Positions 50,384-58,865 of a stretch of DNA of 64,000 nt are shown in pieces. The stretch covers positions 1 through 64,000 of the forward strand of contig NZ_JASJEX010000003.1 in assembly GCF_030067705.1 (NCBI RefSeq), written 5' to 3'. Both the position numbers and the translations under genes were made by a program. Within the stretch, counting starts at the first letter, position 1; each line of letters starts with the position of its first letter. Below the pieces are notes generated by a model. The model had not been told where the DNA came from and ran no database searches. It worked only from the letters and a program-made list of their open reading frames with translations. This stretch comes from Kribbibacterium absianum. GTDB taxonomy: Bacteria; Actinomycetota; Coriobacteriia; Coriobacteriales; Atopobiaceae.

Positions 50384-51115
50384 ATGCCCTTCTCCGATCT
50401 TCGCCACGACGGCCGATCGCCGGACAAGCTCCGCCCCGTCACCCTCACCCGCCGGGTCATGAAGAACGCCCTCGGCAGTTGCATGGCCGAGTTCGGCGAC
50501 ACCAAGGTGCTCTGCGCCGCCACCATCGAGGAGGGAGTGCCCGGCTGGCGCAAGGCGTCGCACCTCGGGTGGGTCACCGCCGAGTACGCGATGCTGCCCG
50601 CCGCCACGGGGCGCCGCGAGAAGCGCGAGGGCCTGCGCCGCAAGGGGCGCTCCATGGAGATCGAGCGCCTTGTCGGCCGCTCGCTCCGCGCCGTCGTGGA
50701 CATGAAGTCGCTGGGCGAGGTCACGGTGACCGTGGACTGCGACGTGATCCAGGCCGACGGCGGCACGCGCACCGCCTCGATCACGGGCGCCTGGGTCGCT
50801 CTCTATGACGCGCTGGCCGCGTGGCGCGACGCCGGCCGCATCGACCGCATGCCCCTGACGGGCCAGGTGGCGGCCGTGTCCATCGGCATCGTGGACGGAC
50901 GGGCGCTCCTCGACCTGGACTACCCGGAGGACAGCCACGCGGAGGTGGACCTCAACCTCGTGGGCACGGCCGACGGGCGCATCGTCGAGGTGCAGGGGAC
51001 CGGCGAGCGGATCACGTTCGACCGCCAACAGCTCGACCGGCTGCTCGACCTCGGCCAGGGCGGCATCGAGACCCTCTGCGACCTCCAGCGGCAGGTGACC
51101 CATTTCCCCAAGTAG
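50384..51115 (+). CDS. rph: Ribonuclease PH
   Basis: Phosphorolytic 3' exoribonuclease that trims tRNA 3' ends. The 243-residue protein shows MPFSDLRHDGRSPDKLRPV, GWVTAEYAMLPAAT, RRKGRSMEIERLVGRSLRAVVD, VTVDCDVIQADGGTRTASITGA and LDLDYPEDSHAEVDLNLV, which are the family landmarks including phosphate-binding Arg residues. GAGAGGA precedes the ATG at 50384. It is followed by rdgB after 53 bases, the widespread rph-rdgB pair. Confidence 0.97.
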   Translation: MPFSDLRHDGRSPDKLRPVTLTRRVMKNALGSCMAEFGDTKVLCAATIEEGVPGWRKASHLGWVTAEYAMLPAATGRREKREGLRRKGRSMEIERLVGRSLRAVVDMKSLGEVTVTVDCDVIQADGGTRTASITGAWVALYDALAAWRDAGRIDRMPLTGQVAAVSIGIVDGRALLDLDYPEDSHAEVDLNLVGTADGRIVEVQGTGERITFDRQQLDRLLDLGQGGIETLCDLQRQVTHFPK

Positions 51116-51168
51116 CGGCACGACGCTGGAACCCCTTGCTGTCCCATTCCTCGTTTGATTGGATCTGT

Positions 51169-51807
51169 ATGTCTCAGAAGATCTCCGTCGAGACGCTCGA
51201 CCCCGAGTCCACCGTCGTCGTCGCCACCGGCAACGCCCACAAGGTCACCGAGATCGAGGCCATCCTCGGCCCTGTGATGGAGGACGTGACCTTTGTCGCG
51301 CTCGGCGACCTCGACCTGCCCGGCTACGAGGACCCCGAGGAGAACGGCGCCACGTTCTATGACAACGCGCTCATCAAAGCGGCGGCTGCCGCGGACGCGA
51401 CCGGCCTCACAGCGGTGGCCGACGACTCCGGCCTCGTGGTGGACGCGCTCGACGGCGCCCCCGGCGTGCTCTCGGCCCGATGGGCGGGCGTCCACGGCGA
51501 CGACGCGGCCAACAACGCCAAGCTCCTCGACCAGCTGCGGGACGTCCCTGCGGAGGGGCGCCGCGCTCGCTTCCACAGCTGTGTGGTGCTCGTGGACAAC
51601 GCGGGGCCCGTGCTCGCGGGCGAGGGCGACTGCGAGGGCTCCGTCGGCTTTGAGCCCCGGGGCACCGGCGGCTTTGGCTACGACCCGCTCTTCCTGCCCG
51701 ACGACGCGCCCGGCAAGACCATGGCCCAGCTCACACCCGGCGAGAAGAACGCCATCAGCCATCGCTTCCATGCGCTCGAGGCCCTGGCGGCACAGCTGGC
51801 AGACTAG
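51169..51807 (+). CDS. rdgB: XTP/dITP diphosphatase (RdgB/HAM1)
   Basis: House-cleaning pyrophosphatase that removes non-canonical purine nucleotides. The 212-residue protein has VVVATGNAHKVTEIEAIL, GATFYDNALIKAAAAA, VADDSGLVVDALDGAPGVLSARWAG, and GTGGFGYDPLFLP, then GEKNAISHR, all conserved. Only a weak GGAT precedes the ATG at 51169. Placement right after rph suggests an operon, as in many bacteria. Confidence 0.96.
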   Translation: MSQKISVETLDPESTVVVATGNAHKVTEIEAILGPVMEDVTFVALGDLDLPGYEDPEENGATFYDNALIKAAAAADATGLTAVADDSGLVVDALDGAPGVLSARWAGVHGDDAANNAKLLDQLRDVPAEGRRARFHSCVVLVDNAGPVLAGEGDCEGSVGFEPRGTGGFGYDPLFLPDDAPGKTMAQLTPGEKNAISHRFHALEALAAQLAD

Positions 51808-51972
51808 CGCTCCGGCCACAGAAACCACTGACTACCTGCGACTTTGGTATGTCTTTTGGCCGTTGTCCGTGGCTTTTCGGCGGCGGGGGCCACTCGTCGC
51901 CGTGCCGCGTCGCTGTCCGGGCCTACTGTGAACGAGACGGCACAACGGAACACGGCCACAGGAGAGGACGCC

Positions 51973-52707
51973 ATGAAGATCATCCACGCGAAGGACTACG
52001 ACGACATGAGCCGTAAGGTTGCCAACCTTATCTCTGCTCAGGTGATCTTGAAGCCCAAGAGCGTGCTGGGCCTCGCCACGGGCACCACGCCCATCGGCGC
52101 CTACAAGCAGCTCATCGACTGGTACCACAAGGGCGACGTGGACTTCGCCGAGGTCTCCACCTACAACCTGGACGAGTACCGCGGCCTCTCCGGGGACGAC
52201 CCCCAGAGCTACCGCTACTTCATGAACCACCAGTTCTTCGACCACATCGACATCGACAAGGACAACACCCATGTCCCCGACGGCACCGACCTGGACGTCG
52301 AGCACGCCTGCAAGAGCTACGACCAGCTGGTGAAGGACGCCGGCTACGTGGACCTGCAGCTGCTCGGCATCGGTCGCAACGGCCACATCGGCTTCAACGA
52401 GCCGGCCGACGCCTTCTCCAAGGGCACGCAGTGCGTGGACCTGACGCCCTCCACCATCGAGGCCAACAGCCGCCTGTTCGACAACCCGGACGACGTGCCG
52501 CGCCAGGCCTACACGATGGGCGTCCAGACGATCATGCAGGCCCGCATGATCGTGGTGGCGGCCACCGGCGCCGACAAGGCCCAGGCCGTCCATGACATGA
52601 TCGAGGGCGCCGTGACGCCGCAGTGCCCGGCGTCGATCCTGCAGCTGCACACCAACTGCTGGGTGGTGGCGGACGCCGAGGCCCTCTCCCTCTGCCAGGG
52701 GGAGTGA
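51973..52707 (+). CDS. nagB: Glucosamine-6-phosphate deaminase
   Basis: Converts glucosamine-6-phosphate to fructose-6-phosphate and ammonia in amino-sugar catabolism. The 244-residue protein has GLATGTTPIGAYKQLI, YNLDEYRGL and LGIGRNGHIGFNEP with the catalytic Asp, His and Glu. It is shorter than the E. coli enzyme (266) but normal for Gram-positive NagB. GGAGAGGA precedes the ATG. No nagA or transporter gene is adjacent. The 165-base upstream gap shows no clear regulator site. Confidence 0.96.
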   Translation: MKIIHAKDYDDMSRKVANLISAQVILKPKSVLGLATGTTPIGAYKQLIDWYHKGDVDFAEVSTYNLDEYRGLSGDDPQSYRYFMNHQFFDHIDIDKDNTHVPDGTDLDVEHACKSYDQLVKDAGYVDLQLLGIGRNGHIGFNEPADAFSKGTQCVDLTPSTIEANSRLFDNPDDVPRQAYTMGVQTIMQARMIVVAATGADKAQAVHDMIEGAVTPQCPASILQLHTNCWVVADAEALSLCQGE

Positions 52708-52756
52708 CGAGAGCGACGGCCCTCTCGGCCGTTTCTTCTCCCTGAGGTTGCACAAC

Positions 52757-52793
52757 GGAGCGGGGCGCTCGGAAAACCCGAGCGCCCCGCTCC
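52757..52793. terminator. Bidirectional terminator after nagB
   Basis: GGAGCGGGGCGCTCGG (52757-52772) and CCGAGCGCCCCGCTCC (52778-52793) form a long perfect stem. It separates nagB from the convergent membrane protein gene ending at 52802. Confidence 0.85.
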
Positions 52794-52801
52794 TTCACTG
52801 T

Positions 52802-53269
52802 CTAGCGCTGTTCGCGCGCGGCCATGCCGAGACTGACTCCGACCAGGACGAAGAGCCAGGGGAAGGCAAGGGGTATTCCCGTGGCCACCTGGATGACGGG
52901 GTCGCATCCGATTCCCCCTGCCCAGGCCAGGCCGACCACCACAAGCCAGGGCACGACCGACGCCGGAGCCAGGACTGCGGCCCATGGACGCCTGAGCGCC
53001 CCCCTGTGCAGGGCATTGCGCGCAAGACGCCCCGCCTCGTAACCAAAGAGCAGGGAGGAGAACGGGAGGACGAGGAGGACCAGGAGGGCGGCCCCCGATG
53101 TGGACAGCGACGCGTTTCCTGGAGAGAAGGCCGATGCGATGGGATTCGCAGCGCCCGCGCCGCCGATCCACGAGCCGAGGAGCCATGACCGCGCGAAGCT
53201 CAACGAGCCCATGACAACGAGGGCGCAGGCACCCGTGAGCGCCGACTTCCGTATCGCGTGATTCTCCAT
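52802..53269 (-). CDS. Four-helix membrane protein of unknown function
   Basis: A 155-residue hydrophobic protein not assigned to a family. Four transmembrane segments are visible (about 10-30, 55-80, 98-120 and 128-150), for example GALLVLLVLPFSSLLFGYEA-like and VVPWLVVVGLAWAGGI stretches. The ATG at 53269 has the weak GGTGGGTG upstream; a GTG at 53278 is possible. It is monocistronic. The 173-base upstream gap holds only a GCGCCGCTCGGCGC hairpin at about 53325. Confidence 0.72.
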   Translation of the reverse strand: MENHAIRKSALTGACALVVMGSLSFARSWLLGSWIGGAGAANPIASAFSPGNASLSTSGAALLVLLVLPFSSLLFGYEAGRLARNALHRGALRRPWAAVLAPASVVPWLVVVGLAWAGGIGCDPVIQVATGIPLAFPWLFVLVGVSLGMAAREQR

Positions 53270-53442
53270 TTCACCCACCAGGTCTCGTATGCACCGTTAC
53301 GGGCCGATACCGCCCAAGGTCGACGCGCCGCTCGGCGCGTCTCCGCACGGAGGCGCTAACCCACAGCAATGGGATGGCGTTCGAACCAGATGATGAAGTA
53401 TTTCTTACGGTACTGATTTCGATTGTTGGCAGGTGGTGCCAA

Positions 53443-54531
53443 TCAAGGGACCAATGGTTGGACGACCTGGAGCTCCTTGGGGTAGCGGTTGAGCACCTCG
53501 CAGCCGTCGTCCGTCACGAGCACGAGGTCCTCGATGCGCACGCCGAAGCGCCCCGGCAGGTATACGCCCGGCTCGATGGAGAAACACATGCCCGGCTCGC
53601 ACACGGCGTGGTTGTTCGACGACACGTCGCCCGGCTCGTGAACCTCGGCGCCGATGAAATGCCCGAGCCGGTGCGTGAAGTGCTCGCCGTAGCCGCCCCG
53701 CTCGATCACGTCGCGCGCGGCCCGGTCCAGCTTGGCCAGCTCCACGCCGGGGGCCACGAGGGCCTCGGCGGCCTCGTTGGCCTCGCGCACTAGCTCGTAC
53801 ACGCGGCGGAACTCCTCGTCCGGCTCGCCGAGGTGGAACGTGCGGGTCATGTCCGCGCAGTAGCCATCGGCGCGGCAGCCCACGTCGAAGAGCGCGCACA
53901 TGCCCGGCTCCAGCACCGTGTCGTCCGGCTCGTGGTGCGGGTCGGCCGCGTTGGCGCCAAAGCTCACGATGGGCGCGAAGGAGTTGCCCTCCGCGCCAAG
54001 CTCTTGGTACCGGCCTTCGAGTGCCGCCGCCACCTCGCGCTCGGTCACACCGGGGCGCACCTGCTCGCGCAGCCATGCCATCCCTTGGTCGTTGAGCGCG
54101 CTCGCGCGGCGCATCGCGTCCTGCTCCGCCGGCGACTTGAGCGCGCGGGCGTCGTCGACGGCGGAGGAGGCGAGCACGTACCCCGAGGCGGCCTGCGCGT
54201 CCATCAGGGGCAGCAGCCACTTGGCCGGCAGCGCCTTGTCCACGCCCAAGGGCGCGTCCGCGTCGCACAGCTTGGCGACCGGTGCCACCACGTCGTCGGT
54301 GTCCGCCAGCACTGTCACCGGATGCTCCCAGGCATTCGGGTCGGGGAACAGCCGGTTCAAGATCAGCGTGGGCTCGCCCTCGACGGGCACAAACAGCGCC
54401 TGGAACCGCTCCATCGGGTCGTTCTCGTATCCGGTCAGGTACATCACGGCGGCCGGGTCCACCACCAGCATCTGGGTCAGTCCCATCGCCTGCAGGTTCT
54501 TCCGCACGCGCGCCTGTCGTTCCTCGTGCAT
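53443..54531 (-). CDS. M24-family metallopeptidase, Xaa-Pro aminopeptidase/dipeptidase type
   Basis: A 362-residue cytoplasmic peptidase cleaving Xaa-Pro bonds. The N-terminal creatinase-like domain (1-125) is followed by the pita-bread domain with metal ligands: Asp in [18 protein letters not shown], His in [16 protein letters not shown], Glu in [11 protein letters not shown] and Glu in VRIEDLVLV. The start at 54531 (MHEERQARV) follows AGAGGAG at 5 bases; further in-frame residues to 54780 overlap the veg promoter and are not family-like. It is divergent from veg over 223 bases. Confidence 0.93.
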   Translation of the reverse strand: MHEERQARVRKNLQAMGLTQMLVVDPAAVMYLTGYENDPMERFQALFVPVEGEPTLILNRLFPDPNAWEHPVTVLADTDDVVAPVAKLCDADAPLGVDKALPAKWLLPLMDAQAASGYVLASSAVDDARALKSPAEQDAMRRASALNDQGMAWLREQVRPGVTEREVAAALEGRYQELGAEGNSFAPIVSFGANAADPHHEPDDTVLEPGMCALFDVGCRADGYCADMTRTFHLGEPDEEFRRVYELVREANEAAEALVAPGVELAKLDRAARDVIERGGYGEHFTHRLGHFIGAEVHEPGDVSSNNHAVCEPGMCFSIEPGVYLPGRFGVRIEDLVLVTDDGCEVLNRYPKELQVVQPLVP

Positions 54532-54754
54532 CTCGCTCCTCTCGTTCGCGTCCCTCGAATGGTGCCACGCGACCTCGCTGGGGTCACGGGACGCCGCGCC
54601 CGAGGCTCGCAGCCGTTGCTCTCGCGACCGCAGAGCCGCCGGGATCCCTCCGTCCTCCGCTCGGGGCTTTTCTTTCGGACAAAAAGGGTGTAACGTAGTG
54701 CGTTGCATATTCATCATTGGCCGGATTTTACGCCGGCGATGGGAGTTGAGGCAA

Positions 54755-55045
54755 TTGGAGAACGAGATCCCCTCCGTCAACCGCGTCGACCAGATTCACG
54801 AGGAGCTGCGGGGGCTCACGGGCTCTCGCGTGCGCGTCCGCGCCAACATGGGCCGCTCGCGCATCGTTGAGCGCACCGGCGTTGTGGTGAGCGCCCACCC
54901 GTCGCTCTTCATGGTCGAGGTGGAAGAGCGCCGTGGCCGCAAGGCGCGCCAGAGCTACCAGTACGTGGACGTGCTGACCGGCACCGTCGAGCTCTTCGAT
55001 ACCGAGTCCGGCGAGCCCCTCTTCGATTTCGCCACGGAAGAGTAG
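54755..55045 (+). CDS. veg: Veg family protein
   Basis: A 96-residue protein of the Veg family (beta-barrel, named from Bacillus, where it stimulates biofilm genes). LTGSRVRVRANMGRSRIVERTGVVVSAHPSLFMVEVE and QSYQYVDVLTGTVELF match the family. A TTG start at 54755 is inferred, giving MENEIPSVNRV; no in-frame ATG exists nearby and the ATG at 54738 is out of frame. GAGG and GGGAG lie just upstream. A terminator follows. Like Bacillus veg it precedes ispE, a conserved neighbour order. Confidence 0.88.
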   Translation: MENEIPSVNRVDQIHEELRGLTGSRVRVRANMGRSRIVERTGVVVSAHPSLFMVEVEERRGRKARQSYQYVDVLTGTVELFDTESGEPLFDFATEE

Positions 55046-55069
55046 CCCAGACCAGAGAGCGTCAGGGAC

Positions 55070-55100
55070 CGGCCCCGGGACTTGTCCCGGGGCCGTTTTC
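55070..55100 (+). terminator. Terminator of veg
   Basis: CGGCCCCGGGA (55070-55080) and TCCCGGGGCCG (55085-55095) form a perfect stem with a 4-base loop followed by TTTTC. Confidence 0.93.
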
Positions 55101-55154
55101 TGTGCGACGGGTATCGTTAGCCTCGGGAACCGTCCCATCCGAGAAGGAGCCGCC

Positions 55155-56012
55155 ATGGGCCGTTTGATCCGCGTCACTGCGCCGGCGAAAGTGAACCTCT
55201 ATTTGGGCGTCTCGCCGAGGACCGAGCGCGGCAAGCACCTGGCCACGTCGCTGATGGCGGGGCTCTCCCTCCATGACACGGTGACCATCCAGGAGACCAA
55301 GGAGCCGTCGCTGACCTGCACGCCGGACGCCCCGTGCCCCCAGGCGCAGAACCTCGCCTGGCGGGCCGCCGAGGCCATGGCGGAGACGTTCAGGCGCCGG
55401 CTCAAGGTGTCCATCGTGCTCGACAAGCGGATTCCCAGCGAGGCCGGGCTCGGCGGTGGCTCGAGCGATGCGGCAGCCGTGATTCGCGGGCTCTGCACAC
55501 TGTGGGGCAAGGACCCGCTGGGCCCGGATGCCCAAGAGGTGGCGCGAAGTCTCGGCGCCGACGTGCCGTTCTTCCTCACGGGAGGGGAGACGCTCCTGCT
55601 GGGAGGCTACGGCGACGTGCCCGAGCGGTCCTTCGAGTGCCCGGAGCTGGCCATGGCGCTCGTGCGCGCACCCGGGCCCGGGGCGCCCACCAAGGAGTGC
55701 TACCGCGCGTTCGACGAGGAGCCCCGCCAGGCCGCGCCCTTGGAGCCGCTCGTCTCGGCTTTGGAGGCGCTCGATGCGCCTGCGGTCATCGCGGCCACGG
55801 CCAACAACCTCACGGAGGCAGCCGAGCGGTGTTGTCCGGCGGTGGGGGAGGCGTTCGCGTGGCTCGCCACACAGCCGCGCGTGGTGAAGCCGCTGCTGTG
55901 CGGTTCTGGTAGCTGCGTGGCGGCCCTCTGCGCCTGCGACGAGGACGCGGCCGCCGTGGCCGCCGCCGCGCGGTCCCAGGGATGGTGGTCCGAGGCCGTC
56001 CGCACGTTGTAG
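55155..56012 (+). CDS. ispE: 4-diphosphocytidyl-2-C-methyl-D-erythritol kinase
   Basis: GHMP-family kinase of the non-mevalonate isoprenoid pathway. The 285-residue protein has the N-terminal TAPAKVNLYLGV and ATP-binding PSEAGLGGGSSDAAAVIRG, with SLGADVPFFLTGGE and a C-terminal GSGSCVAALC. GAGAAGGAG precedes the ATG. It follows veg as in many Gram-positives but with a terminator between, so it has its own promoter, not clearly seen. No other isp gene lies here. Confidence 0.96.
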   Translation: MGRLIRVTAPAKVNLYLGVSPRTERGKHLATSLMAGLSLHDTVTIQETKEPSLTCTPDAPCPQAQNLAWRAAEAMAETFRRRLKVSIVLDKRIPSEAGLGGGSSDAAAVIRGLCTLWGKDPLGPDAQEVARSLGADVPFFLTGGETLLLGGYGDVPERSFECPELAMALVRAPGPGAPTKECYRAFDEEPRQAAPLEPLVSALEALDAPAVIAATANNLTEAAERCCPAVGEAFAWLATQPRVVKPLLCGSGSCVAALCACDEDAAAVAAAARSQGWWSEAVRTL

Positions 56013-56115
56013 GGACGCAGGGGGGCGTCTCCGCTCCATCGCTTGGGGGCTTCGTGGACGGATTCCAAGTCGTCGCTTCCCATTCGCCGCAACCGTGCTA
56101 GAATTCCGCTCTGTC

Positions 56116-56192
<77 letters not shown>

Positions 56193-56202
56193 GGACTGTT
56201 CA

Positions 56203-56233
56203 GGGGCGCCGGCAACGGCGCCCCTTTCCTTTT
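56203..56233 (+). terminator. Terminator of tRNA-Pro
   Basis: GGGGCGCCG (56203-56211) and CGGCGCCCC (56216-56224) form a perfect stem with a GCAA loop followed by TTTCCTTTT. Confidence 0.92.
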
Positions 56234-56246
56234 CGCGGAGGTCGCC

Positions 56247-57368
56247 ATGTCCGTCACGTTCCGCACGTCGCCCGAGGCCATGGCCGCCCTCTCCGCATCC
56301 GACAAGCACCTGGCGCCGATCATCGAGCGCCTGGGCCCCCTCGAGCGCGAGATGGAGCCGGACCTCTTCCGCGGCATCGCGAGGAACATCACGGCCCAGC
56401 AGGTGTCCAATGCGGCGCTCGCCACTGTCTGGGGGCGCCTGCAGGAGGCCTGCGACGGTGCGGTCGCGCCTCGGACGGTGCTCGCGCTCGGCGAGGAGGG
56501 CCTTCGCGAAGTCGGCCTCTCGGGACGTAAGGCCTCGTACCTGCTCGGCGTCGCCGACGAGGTGGCGTCCGGACGGTTGGACCTCGATGCGCTCGCAGGG
56601 CTGTCGGACGAGGACGTGGTGGAGCGGCTCACCCAGCTCAAGGGCATCGGCCGCTGGACGGCGGAGATGCTCTTGCTCTTCTCGCTGGGGCGCCCGGACG
56701 TCCTCGCGTTCGACGACCTCGCCATCCAGCGCGGCATGCGCATGGTGCACCGGCACCGCACCATCACCCCGGAGCTCTTCCGCCGCTATGCCCGCAGGGA
56801 CAGCCCCTACGGGTCGACGGCGGCGCTCTATTACTGGGCCGTCGCCGGCGGGGCGCTCCCCGGGCTCACCGACCCCGGGGCGCCTCGAGCGCCCAAGCGG
56901 CGCGCCCCCGAGGCGTCGAGCGAGGCGGTGCGCCATTCGATGCAGGGCAACAAGGGCAAGGACACCAAGCCCGAGCTGCTCGTGCGGGAGCGGTTGCGCG
57001 CGTGCGGCCTCACGGGCTACCGGCTCCAATGGAAAAAGGCGCCGGGCCGCCCGGACATCGCATGGCCGGGCAAGAAGGTCGCGATCTTCGTCAACGGCTG
57101 CTTCTGGCACCGGTGCCCCCGCTGCAACCCGCGGATGCCCCGCACGCACACGGAGTACTGGGCCGAGAAGTTCGCCCGCAACCAAGAGCGCGACGCCCGC
57201 AACGTGGCGGCGCTCGAGGCGGAGGGCTGGACCGTGCACGTGGTCTGGGAGTGCGAGCTCAAGCGCGACCGGCGGGAGGAGACCTTCTCGACCCTGTTGC
57301 CGTCGTTGGCACAGGAGCTGGGGAGGGAGGAGCGCTTCCGAATCGGCGAGGACATCGAGCCGGAGTGA
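56247..57368 (+). CDS. AlkA-type DNA glycosylase fused to Vsr endonuclease
   Basis: A single 373-residue frame with two repair enzymes. Residues 1-205 are an HhH-GPD glycosylase: NITAQQVSNAALATVWGRL, hairpin LKGIGRWTAEML (131-142), and FDDLAIQRG with the catalytic Asp (about 157), as in AlkA/3-methyladenine glycosylase II. Residues 210-228 are a Pro/Arg/Ala-rich linker. Residues 229-355 match very-short-patch-repair endonuclease: KDTKPELLVRERL (metal Glu), APGRPDIAW (metal Asp), FVNGCFWHRCPRC (active-site and zinc region) and VHVVWECEL (zinc Cys). Vsr nicks at T:G mismatches; a lesion-coupled cut after base removal is conceivable but is inference. GGAGG precedes the ATG. It lies 54 bases after tRNA-Pro. 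No Dcm methylase is nearby. Confidence 0.88.
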   Translation: MSVTFRTSPEAMAALSASDKHLAPIIERLGPLEREMEPDLFRGIARNITAQQVSNAALATVWGRLQEACDGAVAPRTVLALGEEGLREVGLSGRKASYLLGVADEVASGRLDLDALAGLSDEDVVERLTQLKGIGRWTAEMLLLFSLGRPDVLAFDDLAIQRGMRMVHRHRTITPELFRRYARRDSPYGSTAALYYWAVAGGALPGLTDPGAPRAPKRRAPEASSEAVRHSMQGNKGKDTKPELLVRERLRACGLTGYRLQWKKAPGRPDIAWPGKKVAIFVNGCFWHRCPRCNPRMPRTHTEYWAEKFARNQERDARNVAALEAEGWTVHVVWECELKRDRREETFSTLLPSLAQELGREERFRIGEDIEPE

Positions 57369-57378
57369 GCGCGCGCCG

Positions 57379-58161
57379 TCAGCTCAGTATCTTCTGGAAG
57401 GACGACTTGCCGTCCTCGATGGTGACGAGGAGCCGGTTGAGGTCCCCGCGGCAGGTGATGATCGAGGTCTCCATCGTGCCGCCGTGCTGCTCGTAGGTGG
57501 TGCGCATGATGCGGATCGCGGCGGCCCCGCACGGCACCTGCAGCGCCATCGCCTCCTTCGCGTCCAGCGAGATCGCCTCGTACAGCTCCACGGCCTTCGC
57601 GGGCATCGCGCCCGACTGTCGCGCGATGGCCGCGTACAGGGACTGCTCGGCGTCCTTGCGCGTGAGGTCGGGGCAGTAGCGCACCGGCACGTAGGCCGTG
57701 GCGTACTGCATGGGGTCGTCGTTGGCGTAACGGATGCGCCGCACCTCCCACACCGGCTCGCCCATCGGCACGTTGAGCCGCTGCATCAGCGAGGGCTGGG
57801 CCAGGACCGTGCGGAACCCGAACACCTTGGAGCTGGGGGTCTTGCCCAGGGACTGGATCTCGGCCGTGTAGTTGAACGTGGCGTCCCTGCGGCGGTCCTG
57901 GCGCCCGTGGTTGATGTAGGTACCGTGCCCCCGGCGCCGCACGACCCAGCCCTCGCGCACCAGCTCCTCGAAGCACCGCCGCACGGTGCCGCGCGAGAGG
58001 TGCAGCGCGTCGGCGATGGCCACCTCGGTGGGCAGCGGCGTGCTCTCGTCCAGCGAGTGGCTGGCGATCACTTGGAGCAGGCGCCCGCGGAGCTGCTGGT
58101 ACAGCGGGAGGTCGGAGTCCGGGTCTATCGGTTCCTGCGAGATCATCGCGAGCACGTCCAT
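57379..58161 (-). CDS. GntR/HutC-family transcriptional regulator
   Basis: A 260-residue repressor with winged helix at about 20-85 (LPTEVAIADALHLSRGTVRRCFEELVREGWVVRRRGHGTY) and a C-terminal UTRA ligand-binding domain (about 110-245), typical of sugar- or amino-sugar-responsive regulators. The ATG at 58161 follows CGGAGGG. A palindrome overlaps the probable -10 upstream, suggesting autoregulation. No obvious catabolic operon is adjacent, so its effector cannot be deduced; nagB lies 5 kb away. Confidence 0.93.
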   Translation of the reverse strand: MDVLAMISQEPIDPDSDLPLYQQLRGRLLQVIASHSLDESTPLPTEVAIADALHLSRGTVRRCFEELVREGWVVRRRGHGTYINHGRQDRRRDATFNYTAEIQSLGKTPSSKVFGFRTVLAQPSLMQRLNVPMGEPVWEVRRIRYANDDPMQYATAYVPVRYCPDLTRKDAEQSLYAAIARQSGAMPAKAVELYEAISLDAKEAMALQVPCGAAAIRIMRTTYEQHGGTMETSIITCRGDLNRLLVTIEDGKSSFQKILS

Positions 58162-58201
58162 GGACCCTCCGGGCCTCCGGGATTCAGCGTTTCAGGTTAA
58201 G

Positions 58202-58222
58202 TATAGGACTCCTTGTCCTGTA
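58202..58222 (-). promoter_or_regulatory. Operator and -10 region of the GntR gene
   Basis: On the minus strand TACAGGAC (58215-58222) and GTCCTATA (58202-58209) mirror each other over a 5-base centre; TATACT of this palindrome is a probable -10 box. The site fits GntR self-repression. Confidence 0.55.
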
Positions 58223-58241
58223 GGTGCTGAACAAACAGGGC

Positions 58242-58706
58242 CTAGCCTGCGTAGCGTTCCAACAGTCCCTCGCATCCGGCCAGCACGTCGTCCCAGGTGT
58301 CGTCGAAGTTGCCGGTGTACCACGGGTCCGCCACCTCGTCGCGCCCACGGGCGTGCTCGGGGGCGAACGAGAGGAGCGGCACCACCTTGCCGTCCGGGTC
58401 TCCGCCCAGGATGCGACCCAGCCAGCGGCGGTTCTCGTCGTCCATGTACACGATGAGGTCCCAGTCGCCGTACTCGTCGCGACGGATCTGGCGGGCGCGA
58501 TGGGGCACCAGGGGCACGCCTTCCTCGGCCAGCTTGCGGCGCGTGCCCGGGTGCGGCCCCGCGCCCAGCTCCTCGGTGCTCGTGGCTGCAGAGTCGATCA
58601 CCCAGTCGTCGGCCACGCCCGCACGGTCCGCAAGGTCTCGCATCACCGACTGCGCCATCGTGGACCGGCAGATGTTGCCGTGGCAGACGAACAGGACGCG
58701 GGGCAT
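58242..58706 (-). CDS. Low-molecular-weight protein-tyrosine phosphatase
   Basis: A 154-residue phosphatase with the P-loop VCHGNICRS (Cys8, Arg14, CX5R) and the general-acid DPWYTG near the C-terminus. The fold is shared by arsenate reductase, but CxGNxCR(S) and DPW favour phosphotyrosine or related phosphoesters. It may act on tyrosine-phosphorylated cell-wall or signalling proteins; no kinase is adjacent. The ATG at 58706 follows GGAGGTCACC. Gap to the GntR gene is 80 bases in the same direction. Confidence 0.93.
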   Translation of the reverse strand: MPRVLFVCHGNICRSTMAQSVMRDLADRAGVADDWVIDSAATSTEELGAGPHPGTRRKLAEEGVPLVPHRARQIRRDEYGDWDLIVYMDDENRRWLGRILGGDPDGKVVPLLSFAPEHARGRDEVADPWYTGNFDDTWDDVLAGCEGLLERYAG

Positions 58707-58865
58707 GGTGACCTCCCATGAGAGAAGGGGCCGGGCGCTTTTTCTGCCAGGCCCCAGGCCAACGGACGACGCCGCGTGAGGGGACGTGCCGGTTTCGCTG
58801 CCTCACGCATCGATTCACTATGGCATGATGAGCCCCATCAAAGGCTTCTGAAAGAGGGGGTTCCC

